DNA of 64,000 nucleotides, from positions 310,001 to 374,000 of the forward strand of contig NZ_JAQQXP010000001.1 of assembly GCF_028595265.1 (NCBI RefSeq), read 5' to 3'. The DNA comes from Alteromonas gilva. GTDB taxonomy: Bacteria > Pseudomonadota > Gammaproteobacteria > Enterobacterales > Alteromonadaceae. A program made the translations under genes and the position numbers. Positions 9,442 to 17,637 of this stretch are shown here, piece after piece. Below the pieces are notes generated by a model. It saw nothing but the letters and a program-made list of their open reading frames with translations, had not been told where the DNA came from and did not search any database. Position 1 is the stretch's first letter; every line of letters begins with the position of its first letter.

Positions 9442-10362
9442 ATGAGTGTGAAGAAAATTGTCATTTTTGGTGAGTGCATGGTGGAACTGGTTTCTGCTAA
9501 CGAAACACAGCTTACCAAGAGCTTTGCCGGCGATACCTACAATACCGCGGTTTACTTAAAGCGCAGCGCGCCACAGGTAGCGGTGAGTTATCTCACCGCA
9601 ATTGGTGACGACTTTTTAAGTAACGAGTTGCTGTTTGCGATGGGGAATGAGCAAATCAGTACCGAACAGGTGTATCGCAGCAGTAAGCGCAATTTAGGTT
9701 TATACATGGTAAGAACCGACCAGCATGGTGAACGCACGTTCGCTTACTGGCGGGCAAATTCTGCGGCGACGCAAACCATCAATGCCATGACAAAAGCCCC
9801 GGAGGATATTGATTTCTTTTATTTTTCGGGAATTTCGGTGGCGATCCTGGACGAACCGCAACGCTTAAAATTATTTGAGTTATTGGCGACCCTGCGTAAC
9901 AAAGGCTGCAAAGTGGTTTTCGACCCCAATTACCGGCCGTTGCTGTGGTCGTCCCGTGACGAAGCCAGATTCTGGATGAATAAAAGTTATCAGCTGGCTG
10001 ATATTGCCTTTCCCGGTGGCGACGACCATTTAGCGCTTTACGAGCATGTGAATACCGATGAGGTACTGGCTCACCTGGCCCCGTTTGAGATTGACGAGGT
10101 GGTAATGAAAAATGGCGCAGTAGGGGTGCATATTGTGAACTCTGACGGTCATTTTATTGTGCCGGTACAACAAGTTGCTAATGTGGTTGATACCACCGCT
10201 GCCGGTGATGCCTTTAATGGCGGTTATCTGGCTGCCCGCCTGTCTGGCAAGTCGGTCACCGACGCGGCCAGCTATGGCGCTATTGTGGCGGGCACCGTTA
10301 TACAACACCCCGGTGCGATTATTCCTGCAGACACCTTACACAAAGCGGTGGCGCCGCTTTAG
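9442..10362 (+). CDS. kdgK: 2-keto-3-deoxygluconate kinase (PfkB family)
   Basis: A 306-residue PfkB-type sugar kinase, expected to phosphorylate KDG to KDPG with ATP. Visible signatures are IVIFGECMVELVS at the N-terminus, FAGDTYNTAVYLKR (substrate site), and DTTAAGDAFNGGYLAA near the C-terminus with the catalytic Asp and anion hole. The ATG at 9442 has GAG seven bases upstream; the frame extends to a TTG at 9415 without a better ribosome site. It is the last gene of the uronate operon and is followed by a hairpin. KDPG aldolase, needed for the next step, is not in the window. Confidence 0.92.
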   Translation: MSVKKIVIFGECMVELVSANETQLTKSFAGDTYNTAVYLKRSAPQVAVSYLTAIGDDFLSNELLFAMGNEQISTEQVYRSSKRNLGLYMVRTDQHGERTFAYWRANSAATQTINAMTKAPEDIDFFYFSGISVAILDEPQRLKLFELLATLRNKGCKVVFDPNYRPLLWSSRDEARFWMNKSYQLADIAFPGGDDHLALYEHVNTDEVLAHLAPFEIDEVVMKNGAVGVHIVNSDGHFIVPVQQVANVVDTTAAGDAFNGGYLAARLSGKSVTDAASYGAIVAGTVIQHPGAIIPADTLHKAVAPL

Positions 10363-10414
10363 TCGTTACTAAGCTAGCTGGTACCACAATCATCTGTATT
10401 GTAAGACTCCCTCC

Positions 10415-10449
10415 GGGTCAGCACGGTGACTCTGCCGAACCGCTGACCC
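10415..10449 (+). terminator. Hairpin terminator of the uxaA-kdgK operon
   Basis: GGGTCAG (10415-10421) pairs with CTGACCC (10443-10449), and an inner CGGT/ACCG extends the stem. TTATTT follows. The position 50 bases after kdgK fits an operon terminator. Confidence 0.6.
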
Positions 10450-10559
10450 TTTATTTCGTCCGCTGAAACCCATTATTGACCGTTGGTCATTTAATCTCCC
10501 GTTATTGTTTATTACTGGCATTATGAATATCACTGCAAACTGAACAATAGGACAAAGTG

Positions 10560-11930
10560 ATGTTAAGACAAACCATTTTTGCCGTTATGCTGCTGGTGAC
10601 AGGCATTGCACAAAGCCATGCACAAGGAGTCGAGGGTGACTGGCAGGGCGAGCTTGAGGTACAGCCGGGTGTAACGCTGCCGCTGGTGCTGCATGTAGAC
10701 AGCACCGACTCGGTATGGCAGGTCAGCCTTGATAGCCCTGATCAGGGCGCTTTCGGTATTGAGGGTAAGGTAATTACTGCTACCGATACCTTGTTAAAGG
10801 TGGCGTTTCCGGCAATCGGCGCGTCGTACCAGGCGACACTTAACAATGTCACTTTGTCGGGTACTTTCACTCAGGCTGGCACTGAGTTTAGTCTGATACT
10901 GAAGCGTCAGTCATCGGCAAAAGCTGCCGCAGGTAAAGCAGGCAGTGGTCGTCCACAACATCCTACAGCACCATTTCCGTATGTGGTGGAAGACGTCACC
11001 TACCCCCATGTGAGCGGTGAATTTGAGTTTGCCGCCACACTTACCAAACCTGAGGGCAAAGGCCCTTTTCCGGCGGTTATACTGGTATCCGGTTCAGGCC
11101 CGCAGGACCGCGATGAAACACTGATGGGGCACAAGCCGTTTCTGGTGCTCGCTGATCACCTCACCAAAGCCGGTGTGGCGGTACTGCGGTTTGACGATCG
11201 CGGCACGGCGCATAGCGGCGGCGTCTACCAGGGCACAACTATCACTGGCTTTAGTACCGACGTGGAGTCGGCCTTTGGGTATTTATCCGACCGCAGTGAT
11301 ATCGATGCCAGCCAAATAGGTCTGCTTGGCCACAGTGAAGGCGGCGTTATTGCACCCGTGTTTGCAGCACGTCAGCCAGAGGTGGCCTTTGTAGTATTAC
11401 TGGCCGGGCTGGGGGTAGACGGTAAAACGTTGTGGGCAGAACAACAACGGGATATTGCGGCGGCTTACGGTCATCCCAACGCGTCGGCAGTTTATACGCT
11501 GATGTCTGATATTGCCCAGCGCGTTATTGATGGTAGCAGCGCAGCGCAGATCAAACAGCAACTCCTCAATGCCGGTTATGAGGCGCCAGTGGCGCAGCAG
11601 TACACCAGCCTGATCGCCAATGAATGGGGGCGCAGCTTTTTTACCTACCAGCCTGCTGACGTACTGGCAAAGCTTAACATGCCGGTACTGGCCCTGAATG
11701 GCGACAAAGATATTCAGGTGGCCGCGGCAACGAATATGCCAGCCATGCAGGCAATATTTGCGCAGGCAGGTCATAACGATGTAACGTTATTAACCTTACC
11801 GGGGCAAAACCATCTGTTTCAGGAGGCTGACACCGGCCTACCTGATGAGTATGGCAAACTCACGCAAACGATGGCGCCTGCTACGTTAACCACCATCTCA
11901 GAATGGATAACGGCACGAGTGGACAATTAG
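10560..11930 (+). CDS. Secreted alpha/beta hydrolase (S33-like)
   Basis: A 456-residue exported hydrolase. The N-terminus is a Sec signal peptide (cleavage probably after QSHAQ, near residue 20), followed by a beta-rich domain of about 110 residues starting GVEGDWQGELEV, of a kind often fused to these esterases. The alpha/beta hydrolase domain follows: VILVSGSGPQDRDE (oxyanion strand), FDDRGTAHSGG, LLGHSEGGVIAPV (nucleophile Ser), LALNGDKDIQV (acid Asp) and PGQNHLFQ (His). The substrate is unknown. The next gene starts six bases after this stop, so it is probably co-transcribed with a LytS/LytTR pair. An in-frame GTG directly before the ATG is an alternative start. Confidence 0.85.
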   Translation: MLRQTIFAVMLLVTGIAQSHAQGVEGDWQGELEVQPGVTLPLVLHVDSTDSVWQVSLDSPDQGAFGIEGKVITATDTLLKVAFPAIGASYQATLNNVTLSGTFTQAGTEFSLILKRQSSAKAAAGKAGSGRPQHPTAPFPYVVEDVTYPHVSGEFEFAATLTKPEGKGPFPAVILVSGSGPQDRDETLMGHKPFLVLADHLTKAGVAVLRFDDRGTAHSGGVYQGTTITGFSTDVESAFGYLSDRSDIDASQIGLLGHSEGGVIAPVFAARQPEVAFVVLLAGLGVDGKTLWAEQQRDIAAAYGHPNASAVYTLMSDIAQRVIDGSSAAQIKQQLLNAGYEAPVAQQYTSLIANEWGRSFFTYQPADVLAKLNMPVLALNGDKDIQVAAATNMPAMQAIFAQAGHNDVTLLTLPGQNHLFQEADTGLPDEYGKLTQTMAPATLTTISEWITARVDN

Positions 11931-11935
11931 AAACA

Positions 11936-12967
11936 ATGAAACAGTACTGGTGGTTTCAAATTATCGGCTGGGGTGTTTTTTATCTCAGTGATACCCTGCT
12001 GAAAATTTCGGTGGGGGTGGTCGATATGGCCCTGTTTATGGCCGTGCTCATTCTCTACGTTTACGGTTGGCTGGTCAGTCATGCCATGCGGCACTGGTAT
12101 CGTAAGTGGCGGCGTCACAACTTAATTGTCGTGGTGCTGGAGATTTTTGCGGTGTCACTGCTTGGCGCTGCTGCGGCCACCAGTTTAATGTTGGCAACGC
12201 TGGTGGTCATTCAACATCCGATTATTGGCCAGGCTGCCGGCTCGCTGGATTTGTTGTTTTTAAATAACTGTTTAGTGCTGTGGGTAGTGTTGGTGATATG
12301 GAGTGGCCTGTATTGCTTTATTACCCGCCAGCGCAAAGTCGATGAGCTGGAGAGCGTGCAGGTGGGACTGGAGCACACCTTGCAGCAGGCCAAACTCAGT
12401 GCACTACTTACCCAGCTTAACCCTCACTTTATGTTTAACTGTATTAATAACATTCGGGCACTGATCCTCGAAGATACCGGTAAGGCCCGCGATATGCTGG
12501 CAGATTTGGCCGATATGCTGCGCTATAACCTGCAATCTGATGCCGGTGAAAAGTCGACGTTAGAGTCTGAGCTGAGTATCGTGACTACCTATATCAGTCT
12601 CATGAAAATGCAGTATGAAAAGCGCCTCAATTACCAGGTAGAGGTGGATGACGAGGTCAACCTGCAAAGTTGTGTACCGCGTTTGCTACTGCAGTTGCTG
12701 GTAGAAAACGCCATTAAACATGGAATTGCAACGCTGGCCGACGGAGGAAGTGTTGCAGTAAAGGTTAGCGTAGCGGAGCAGAGGCTGTGCATCGACGTTA
12801 TAAACCCCGGCGTATTTAAGCCTGGTGACTCAGGCATTGGCGTGACGAATATTCGTCAGCGTTTACAGTTGCTTTACGCGGGCCGTCAACTATTTACCCT
12901 CCAACAAGTGGGTGATCAGGTGGTTGCCCACGTTGAGATCCCGGTTGAGGATAATACATGCGCGTAG
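11936..12967 (+). CDS. LytS/YehU-type membrane sensor histidine kinase
   Basis: A 343-residue inner-membrane kinase. Four or so transmembrane segments fill residues 1-130. A short linker leads to the His_kinase domain of the LytS family (LLTQLNPHFMFNCINNI, with the phospho-acceptor His), then the HATPase region with the N-box LLVENAIKHGIA and the G-box GDSGIGVTNIRQRL. The start ATG at 11936 avoids overlap with the hydrolase; an in-frame ATG at 11903 is the alternative. Its last 10 bases overlap the response regulator gene, its obvious partner. No ligand-binding domain is visible outside the membrane part, so the signal is unknown. Confidence 0.9.
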   Translation: MKQYWWFQIIGWGVFYLSDTLLKISVGVVDMALFMAVLILYVYGWLVSHAMRHWYRKWRRHNLIVVVLEIFAVSLLGAAAATSLMLATLVVIQHPIIGQAAGSLDLLFLNNCLVLWVVLVIWSGLYCFITRQRKVDELESVQVGLEHTLQQAKLSALLTQLNPHFMFNCINNIRALILEDTGKARDMLADLADMLRYNLQSDAGEKSTLESELSIVTTYISLMKMQYEKRLNYQVEVDDEVNLQSCVPRLLLQLLVENAIKHGIATLADGGSVAVKVSVAEQRLCIDVINPGVFKPGDSGIGVTNIRQRLQLLYAGRQLFTLQQVGDQVVAHVEIPVEDNTCA

Positions 12968-13680
12968 TCATTGTTGAAGATAGTCGCCTGGCGCGTTTAG
13001 AGTTATGTGAACAGCTATCGGGTATTGCCAACGTGACAGTGGTTGGTCAGGCAGATACGGTTGACAGTGCCGAGCAGGTAATCGCCGAGACGCAACCAGA
13101 CTTACTGTTACTGGATATTGATTTGCCTGGCGGCACCGGCTTTGATCTGCTGGCCAGGCTCGACCCCCTGCCAAGAGTGATTTTTACCACCGCCTTTGAT
13201 GAATTTGCGGTACGGTCTTTTGAGGTCGACGCCATCGATTACCTGCTTAAACCGGTCACGTTGCCGCGCTTACAAAAGGCGCTGGATAAGGCGGTTAAGC
13301 TAGACTCACTTCAACAGGCGCACGCCAGTCACAGCGCTGATTTACTGGATGCTGAGAGTCAGTTATTCGTAAAAGAAGGCGACGAATGCTGGTTGATTAA
13401 GCTCAAAGAGGTGCAGTTGCTGGAGTCGGTAGGTAATTACACGCGAGTGTACTTTTCGACTCACAAGCCGATGTTAAACAAAGCCATGTCGCACATAGAA
13501 GCACGCTTACCGGGGAGCGAGTTTTTTCGGCTTAACCGCTCCGAAATTATTAATCTGGCCTTTATAAAAGATATCGACGTTACTTTAAACGGGCAATGGC
13601 AGGTCACCATGCAAAATGGCCGGGTGCTGGTGCCGTCACGCCGTCAGGCGCAGGCCTTCAAGCAACGGTTATCACTGTAA
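12958..13680 (+). CDS. LytTR-family response regulator
   Basis: A 240-residue DNA-binding response regulator. The receiver domain spans about residues 1-120, with the acidic pair Glu7/Asp8, the probable phosphorylation site Asp53 in LLLLDIDLPGG, and the conserved Lys in YLLKPVTLPR. The LytTR DNA-binding domain follows (FVKEGDECWLIKLKEVQLLE, SVGNYTRVYF, FFRLNRSEIINLAFI). The gene overlaps the kinase gene by 10 bases, showing translational coupling. LytTR regulators commonly control their own operon or nearby exported functions; the neighbouring hydrolase is a plausible target (inference). Confidence 0.93.
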   Translation: MRVVIVEDSRLARLELCEQLSGIANVTVVGQADTVDSAEQVIAETQPDLLLLDIDLPGGTGFDLLARLDPLPRVIFTTAFDEFAVRSFEVDAIDYLLKPVTLPRLQKALDKAVKLDSLQQAHASHSADLLDAESQLFVKEGDECWLIKLKEVQLLESVGNYTRVYFSTHKPMLNKAMSHIEARLPGSEFFRLNRSEIINLAFIKDIDVTLNGQWQVTMQNGRVLVPSRRQAQAFKQRLSL

Positions 13681-14137
13681 GCCCGGTTAAACAGTATATC
13701 CTGTACCCGCTGCCTCGACGCAGGAAGAATAAAATGAAACCATGAGTATGGATATCGGGGTCCTTAGCTTTTGCTGAGGGTGAGCAACAACGCCGGCACC
13801 ATTTCATCCCAAGCGTGTTGTGGGGTCTTACCGGGCGCACTGAGTCAATGATATTCAGGTTAATCTGGCGGCGACTTACTATGTATGTAAGTGTGCACTT
13901 ACTGCTAATTAAAGTTAATTTTAATAGCGATTTGTCAACAATGTGACGACATTCGGACAACTCGCCGACTACGTGACGCAGGTGGTTAACGGTGATTCTA
14001 CGCCAGGTGATGTATTGTTTATTCGCGCCAACGGGTTTGTCTTCAACTCATAGTATGGTTGATGTTTGGGATTCATTCAGCATAGAAACAGAATAAATCC
14101 CGATGGATTTTATGAACTTGGTTGCGCTGCCCGGTCC
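13681..14137. other. Intergenic stretch between LytTR and pectinesterase genes
   Basis: This 457-base stretch lies between convergent genes. It contains no full gene. The only coding-like stretch I see is the 36-codon frame at 13943-14053, listed separately. I found no ACCGGT operator and no strong terminator with a T-run here. Confidence 0.5.
13943..14053 (+). pseudogene. Possible C-terminal gene remnant (36 codons)
   Basis: From a GTG at 13943 to a TAG at 14051 the frame reads VTTFGQLADYVTQVVNGDST then PGDVLFIRANGFVFNS. The composition looks like a genuine protein C-terminus (regular hydrophobic alternation, PGDVLFIRANGF) and not random translation. The frame is closed by a stop shortly upstream, there is no ribosome site, and I cannot name a family. 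It could be the tail of a gene lost during rearrangement of the pectin locus, or chance. Confidence 0.25.
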
Positions 14138-15091
14138 TCAGTCCTGAGGTTTGTGCGGGCGCCAGTCACCGAGAATTGCGGAAGGGGGAGTGGGGTTCAG
14201 AGGAGCGTCAGCCGTTGTTGTTGTTGCCCAGGTTACTCGCTTGGCTGCGGTAGCGCCAGGCCCGTAGTTGCCAATTTCTACATAGTTTACGGTTTGTTCC
14301 TTTTCCTCACTATTCCAATTGTGCCATCCTGCCGGATGAATGTGTTCACCGAGGTAGCTATTGGTGATAAGGGTTTTGGCATGATGGCGCCAGGGGCGTC
14401 CCAGATAGACACCCGAGATATCATCAGGAGCGGTGAACTGGCTATTAGCGAAAACCAGGCCGTAAGGCTGGTTTGGTTCAGTGGAAGCAGCGGTCACATA
14501 ACTATCTGAGCGTAGTGAATGAATCTGACAGTGGTTAAAGTAGGCCGTTCCGCCACCAAAGATAAAGTCGACCGAACCTTCAATATAGCAATTTTCAAAA
14601 TAGCTGCGGTGACCTTCACCGGCTACATACAAGGTATCCTGAAAGCCCTTTAAGCTCACATTGTAAAAAGCCGCGCGATCTGCCTCGACATGCAATGCTA
14701 CCGCTTGTCCTACCGGCCCGGCCGTATTTTCGATAGTCAGGTTTACCGCGCTAAAATCATTGCCCGCTACCCGCATTGTGTAGGTGTGAAAGGTCGAGTT
14801 ACGACCAAGGTTTATTTTGTCGAAGTAATCACCAAAGCGAATAATGGTGTTGTCACGACTTTCGCCAATGATTGTGACGCGTGTATTCCAGGAATAAACA
14901 TTGACCTTTTCTTCATATACGCCATTTTTCACCTTAATGGTGATATCGTGCCAGGGAAAGGTTTTTGTATCGTTAATGGCTTCCTGGATACTGGTGTACT
15001 GAGCAGTGCCGTCTTTGGCAACGGTGAGCAACGTTTCATAGGCATAAGCTTGGCTGCAAAAAAGTAACAAGATCAATGAAATTCGAAACAT
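14138..15091 (-). CDS. Pectinesterase (CE8), Sec-exported
   Basis: This 317-residue enzyme would remove methyl esters from homogalacturonan. A Sec signal peptide (MFRISLILLLFCSQAYA) is followed by the right-handed beta-helix of family CE8. Catalytic motifs are complete: GQAVAL (Gln129), GFQDTLYV (Gln151, acid/base Asp152), GSVDFIFGGG (nucleophile Asp175) and YLGRPWR (Arg232, Trp234). The ATG at 15091 is chosen because AGGAGG lies eight to nine bases upstream; a longer frame to 15139 would hide the signal peptide. A second, lipoprotein pectinesterase is at 26023, so this locus has two differently localised copies. Confidence 0.95.
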   Translation of the reverse strand: MFRISLILLLFCSQAYAYETLLTVAKDGTAQYTSIQEAINDTKTFPWHDITIKVKNGVYEEKVNVYSWNTRVTIIGESRDNTIIRFGDYFDKINLGRNSTFHTYTMRVAGNDFSAVNLTIENTAGPVGQAVALHVEADRAAFYNVSLKGFQDTLYVAGEGHRSYFENCYIEGSVDFIFGGGTAYFNHCQIHSLRSDSYVTAASTEPNQPYGLVFANSQFTAPDDISGVYLGRPWRHHAKTLITNSYLGEHIHPAGWHNWNSEEKEQTVNYVEIGNYGPGATAAKRVTWATTTTADAPLNPTPPSAILGDWRPHKPQD

Positions 15092-15369
15092 ATCGAAAAA
15101 CCTCCTAAGTTGAGTGTGAAGAGTGAGTAGCTCAGTCAAAAGTAGTGGGAGGGGCGGCTCCCGTGACAGCCAGTTATCAAAAAAAGTGAACGGCTGCTAT
15201 TAACGGTAACACCGCCCGAATCCAGCCCGACATTTGCCGCTGGCACAATGCCAATAAAATGTTTATTTGATGTCAAATGCATTAAATTTTTGCTTGCTCT
15301 GCAGGGCGATAACTTTGTTAAATTATCTAAAATGAATCGATATCACCCTGCAACTGCTATACCCAGCGA

Positions 15370-16674
15370 TTATTTCAATGTACTTTTTATCCAGTTGAGA
15401 ATTTTATGGCGGGTCCTGGTCGATACCCAGTGTTCATTAATGGGTGTAACAAGGGCTTGTTTATCAGCGGTGATCACATTGTATATCGCGTAGCTGGTGG
15501 TAGGTGGACACACATCGTCATTAAAACCCCATGTCATAAACACCGGCACCGTTATACGACGCGCAAAATTGACCACGTCATAATACTGCAAGGTACGACG
15601 TTTGGCCGGGGTATCCATACCTGAAAATTTATCGTAAAGGTGCGGATACCCGCCCGTTCGGCCTGCGGTATAAGCCGCCATATCGCTCAAAGCAGGATGA
15701 TTCGCCGCTACCGCCGTAATGCGCTCATCGAGCGCCGCAGTAATGAGTGCCAGTGCTCCGCCCTGACTGCCGCCCTGTGCTATGAGGTTTTTACCGTCCC
15801 ACTCAGGTAAGCTGGTTAAATAATCCAGTGCCCGCAGCGAAGACAGGTACGCCTTTTTCATGTAGTAATTATAAGGATCGTCCAGGCCGTTCACCAGGTA
15901 GCTGTTATTGCCCTTGCCAAACGCGCTGCTGATTTCCTGATAGGTTGCCTTATCCAGGTTGGGCCTGATGCCGTGAATTTCCATATCAAAGCGAATAACG
16001 CCTTGCTCGGCATAAAAACGGTGTTTTTCGGGCGTCATGGGTTTTATGCCGGCGCCGGGCGGCGAAAATACCACGGGGAACCGGCCCTCCCGTTTGGGAA
16101 TGGTCAGATATCCATACACATACTGACCCGCGCGATGTGCCTGTAGTTTAATCAAATAGCAATCAACCTGATCATCAGAAAACTCCGCTACCCAGGTGCG
16201 CTCTACTTCCATGGGAACCGCGCTGGCTAATTGTTTTTGTTGTTGCCAGAATGCGTCAAAACCCTCGGGCATGGTGGTAAATGGTTGAATGTTCTGCGGG
16301 TCAAATCCGAGCTTTATGTGATGCGTGTAAGTTTCACCATCGACCACCGCACTGAGGCGAAGGTCGCGAAAACCGGGTTGCTGCATCGTGCCGACAGCAA
16401 TGGTTGCTTTGCCATCGGTCAGGCTTATGGAGCCCTGGCTGGTGGCCGGTAGCATGTCAGGGCCAATGGTATAGTGGATGCTGATGTCGTGTTGCAATAT
16501 ACCGTAGTGGTACAGCGCCACATCAACTGTCGCTTGTTCGTTGAGGGCATAGCGCCAGTCAGGGTTGTTGGGGGTGGTGACCCACAACACATCGCTGCGA
16601 TACGGGGAATTTTCGGCAATGGTATTACCGGTTGCCAGCAATAAGAGCAATGAAATAACAAGGCATCTAATCAT
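15370..16674 (-). CDS. Acetyl esterase, CE7 (AXE1) family, exported
   Basis: A 434-residue esterase with a Sec signal peptide (MIRCLVISLLLLLATGNTIA). An N-terminal beta-domain of about 120 residues precedes the CE7 alpha/beta hydrolase domain. Visible signatures include YGYLTIPKREGRFPVVFSPP, GGSQGGALALITAALD with the nucleophile Ser, WGFNDDVCPPTTSYAIYN with the acid Asp, and NEHW with the His. The family deacetylates xylan or small acetylated sugars; here the neighbours are pectinesterase and a CE12 gene, so acetylated pectin oligomers are a likely substrate (inference). It is transcribed with the flanking minus-strand de-esterification genes or alone. Confidence 0.9.
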   Translation of the reverse strand: MIRCLVISLLLLLATGNTIAENSPYRSDVLWVTTPNNPDWRYALNEQATVDVALYHYGILQHDISIHYTIGPDMLPATSQGSISLTDGKATIAVGTMQQPGFRDLRLSAVVDGETYTHHIKLGFDPQNIQPFTTMPEGFDAFWQQQKQLASAVPMEVERTWVAEFSDDQVDCYLIKLQAHRAGQYVYGYLTIPKREGRFPVVFSPPGAGIKPMTPEKHRFYAEQGVIRFDMEIHGIRPNLDKATYQEISSAFGKGNNSYLVNGLDDPYNYYMKKAYLSSLRALDYLTSLPEWDGKNLIAQGGSQGGALALITAALDERITAVAANHPALSDMAAYTAGRTGGYPHLYDKFSGMDTPAKRRTLQYYDVVNFARRITVPVFMTWGFNDDVCPPTTSYAIYNVITADKQALVTPINEHWVSTRTRHKILNWIKSTLK

Positions 16675-16781
16675 GACGAGGGCCTGCTTTGATGGGAATA
16701 AGTTAGGTCGTATAGACTGACAGCGTGCCTGTCATGACGAATCGATGGGCACGCTGGCGGCTTAGTGTTGCACTTGTGGCG

Positions 16782-17546
16782 CTAGAGTGAATCGCGATAA
16801 ACGTAGTTGGCCAGCGGGTGATTGCGTTTACGCAGGTCACGAATAAAGAATTGCGCAACTTTAGAGGCACCCACCACATTTAAATGAGTATTATCGGTTT
16901 TTCCTTCAGGGTAACGGGTGTATAGGTCTGGTGGTACCTGAATAAAATACTGACGGCTGGCTGGCTCGCCAATGTCTTTTAAAAATCCGCAGGTTTGCTC
17001 GTTCAGGTCAAAGAATTCTACCTCTTCGTCGCGCGCTACCTCGCGGGCGGCTGCAGCATAGTCGAGTAATTTACGCTGTAAGTTGCCTTGTTCATCAAAA
17101 TGACGGCGGCATATGGAGCTGGCGATCATAGGGGTGGCATCTTTGGCTCGCACTTCGGCAATATAGCGACGCAGAAACGCCGGATAGTCTTTCTCTGCTG
17201 AGGCGTAGCGTGTCGGGTCTTCCACTTTTTGGTCGTTATGACCAAACTGTATCAGTACGTAGTCACCGGCTTTTAATTCTGACAGCACCAGTGCCCAACG
17301 TCCTTCGTCGATAAATCGACGGGTGCTGCGGCCATTGGCGGCATGATTAACAATCTCCAGTTCATTACTAAAATATTCTGGCAGCAATTGGCCCCAGCCA
17401 CGCTCAGGATAGGCCAGGTTAGGTTTGTTCGACATTGTGGAGTCTCCCACCAGATGCAGCGCCACCCGGGTTGGGTCCCAGGCCAGAGAGCCAGCGCTCA
17501 TTGAGGTCATCGTCAGCGCGAGACACAGCAACAACAACTTTTTCAT
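16782..17546 (-). CDS. Rhamnogalacturonan acetylesterase-like SGNH hydrolase (CE12)
   Basis: A 254-residue exported SGNH/GDSL esterase. After a Sec signal peptide (about 22 residues) come VALHLVGDSTMS (nucleophile Ser36), NHAANGRSTRRFIDEGRW (Gly and oxyanion block), LIQFGHNDQK (Asn block) and TDNTHLN (Asp218/His221 dyad), the pattern of family CE12. The family removes acetyl groups from rhamnogalacturonan. The ATG at 17546 is preceded by AGGAGAT; the longer frame from 17582 includes the terminator side of the receptor gene and is rejected. A strong terminator separates it from the upstream receptor gene, so it needs its own promoter in the 90-base gap. Confidence 0.9.
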   Translation of the reverse strand: MKKLLLLCLALTMTSMSAGSLAWDPTRVALHLVGDSTMSNKPNLAYPERGWGQLLPEYFSNELEIVNHAANGRSTRRFIDEGRWALVLSELKAGDYVLIQFGHNDQKVEDPTRYASAEKDYPAFLRRYIAEVRAKDATPMIASSICRRHFDEQGNLQRKLLDYAAAAREVARDEEVEFFDLNEQTCGFLKDIGEPASRQYFIQVPPDLYTRYPEGKTDNTHLNVVGASKVAQFFIRDLRKRNHPLANYVYRDSL

Positions 17547-17562
17547 GTTTATCTCCTGTAAA

Positions 17563-17596
17563 AAACGAAAAAAAAAGGCCATCCGAGAATGGCCTT
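17563..17596 (-). terminator. Rho-independent terminator of the TonB receptor gene
   Basis: On the minus strand AAGGCCAT (17596-17589) pairs with ATGGCCTT (17582-17575) around a 6-base loop, followed by a run of eight or more T. It lies 42 bases after the receptor stop and ends just upstream of the CE12 gene. Confidence 0.9.
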
Positions 17597-17637
17597 ACAA
17601 CGGGATCAAATGATCCTTGGGCACACGTATAAAAGTA

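Noticed and set aside
15147..15162. GGGAG/CTCCC hairpin upstream of the CE8 gene as terminator of the CE7 gene
   Set aside because: Only five pairs, more than 200 bases from the CE7 stop, and with a short T-run.
15232..15245. TTTGCCGCTGGCAC as a fifth operator upstream of the CE8 gene
   Set aside because: The arms TTGCC and TGGCA are there, but the central ACCGGT is missing and the spacing is shorter than in the four clear sites.
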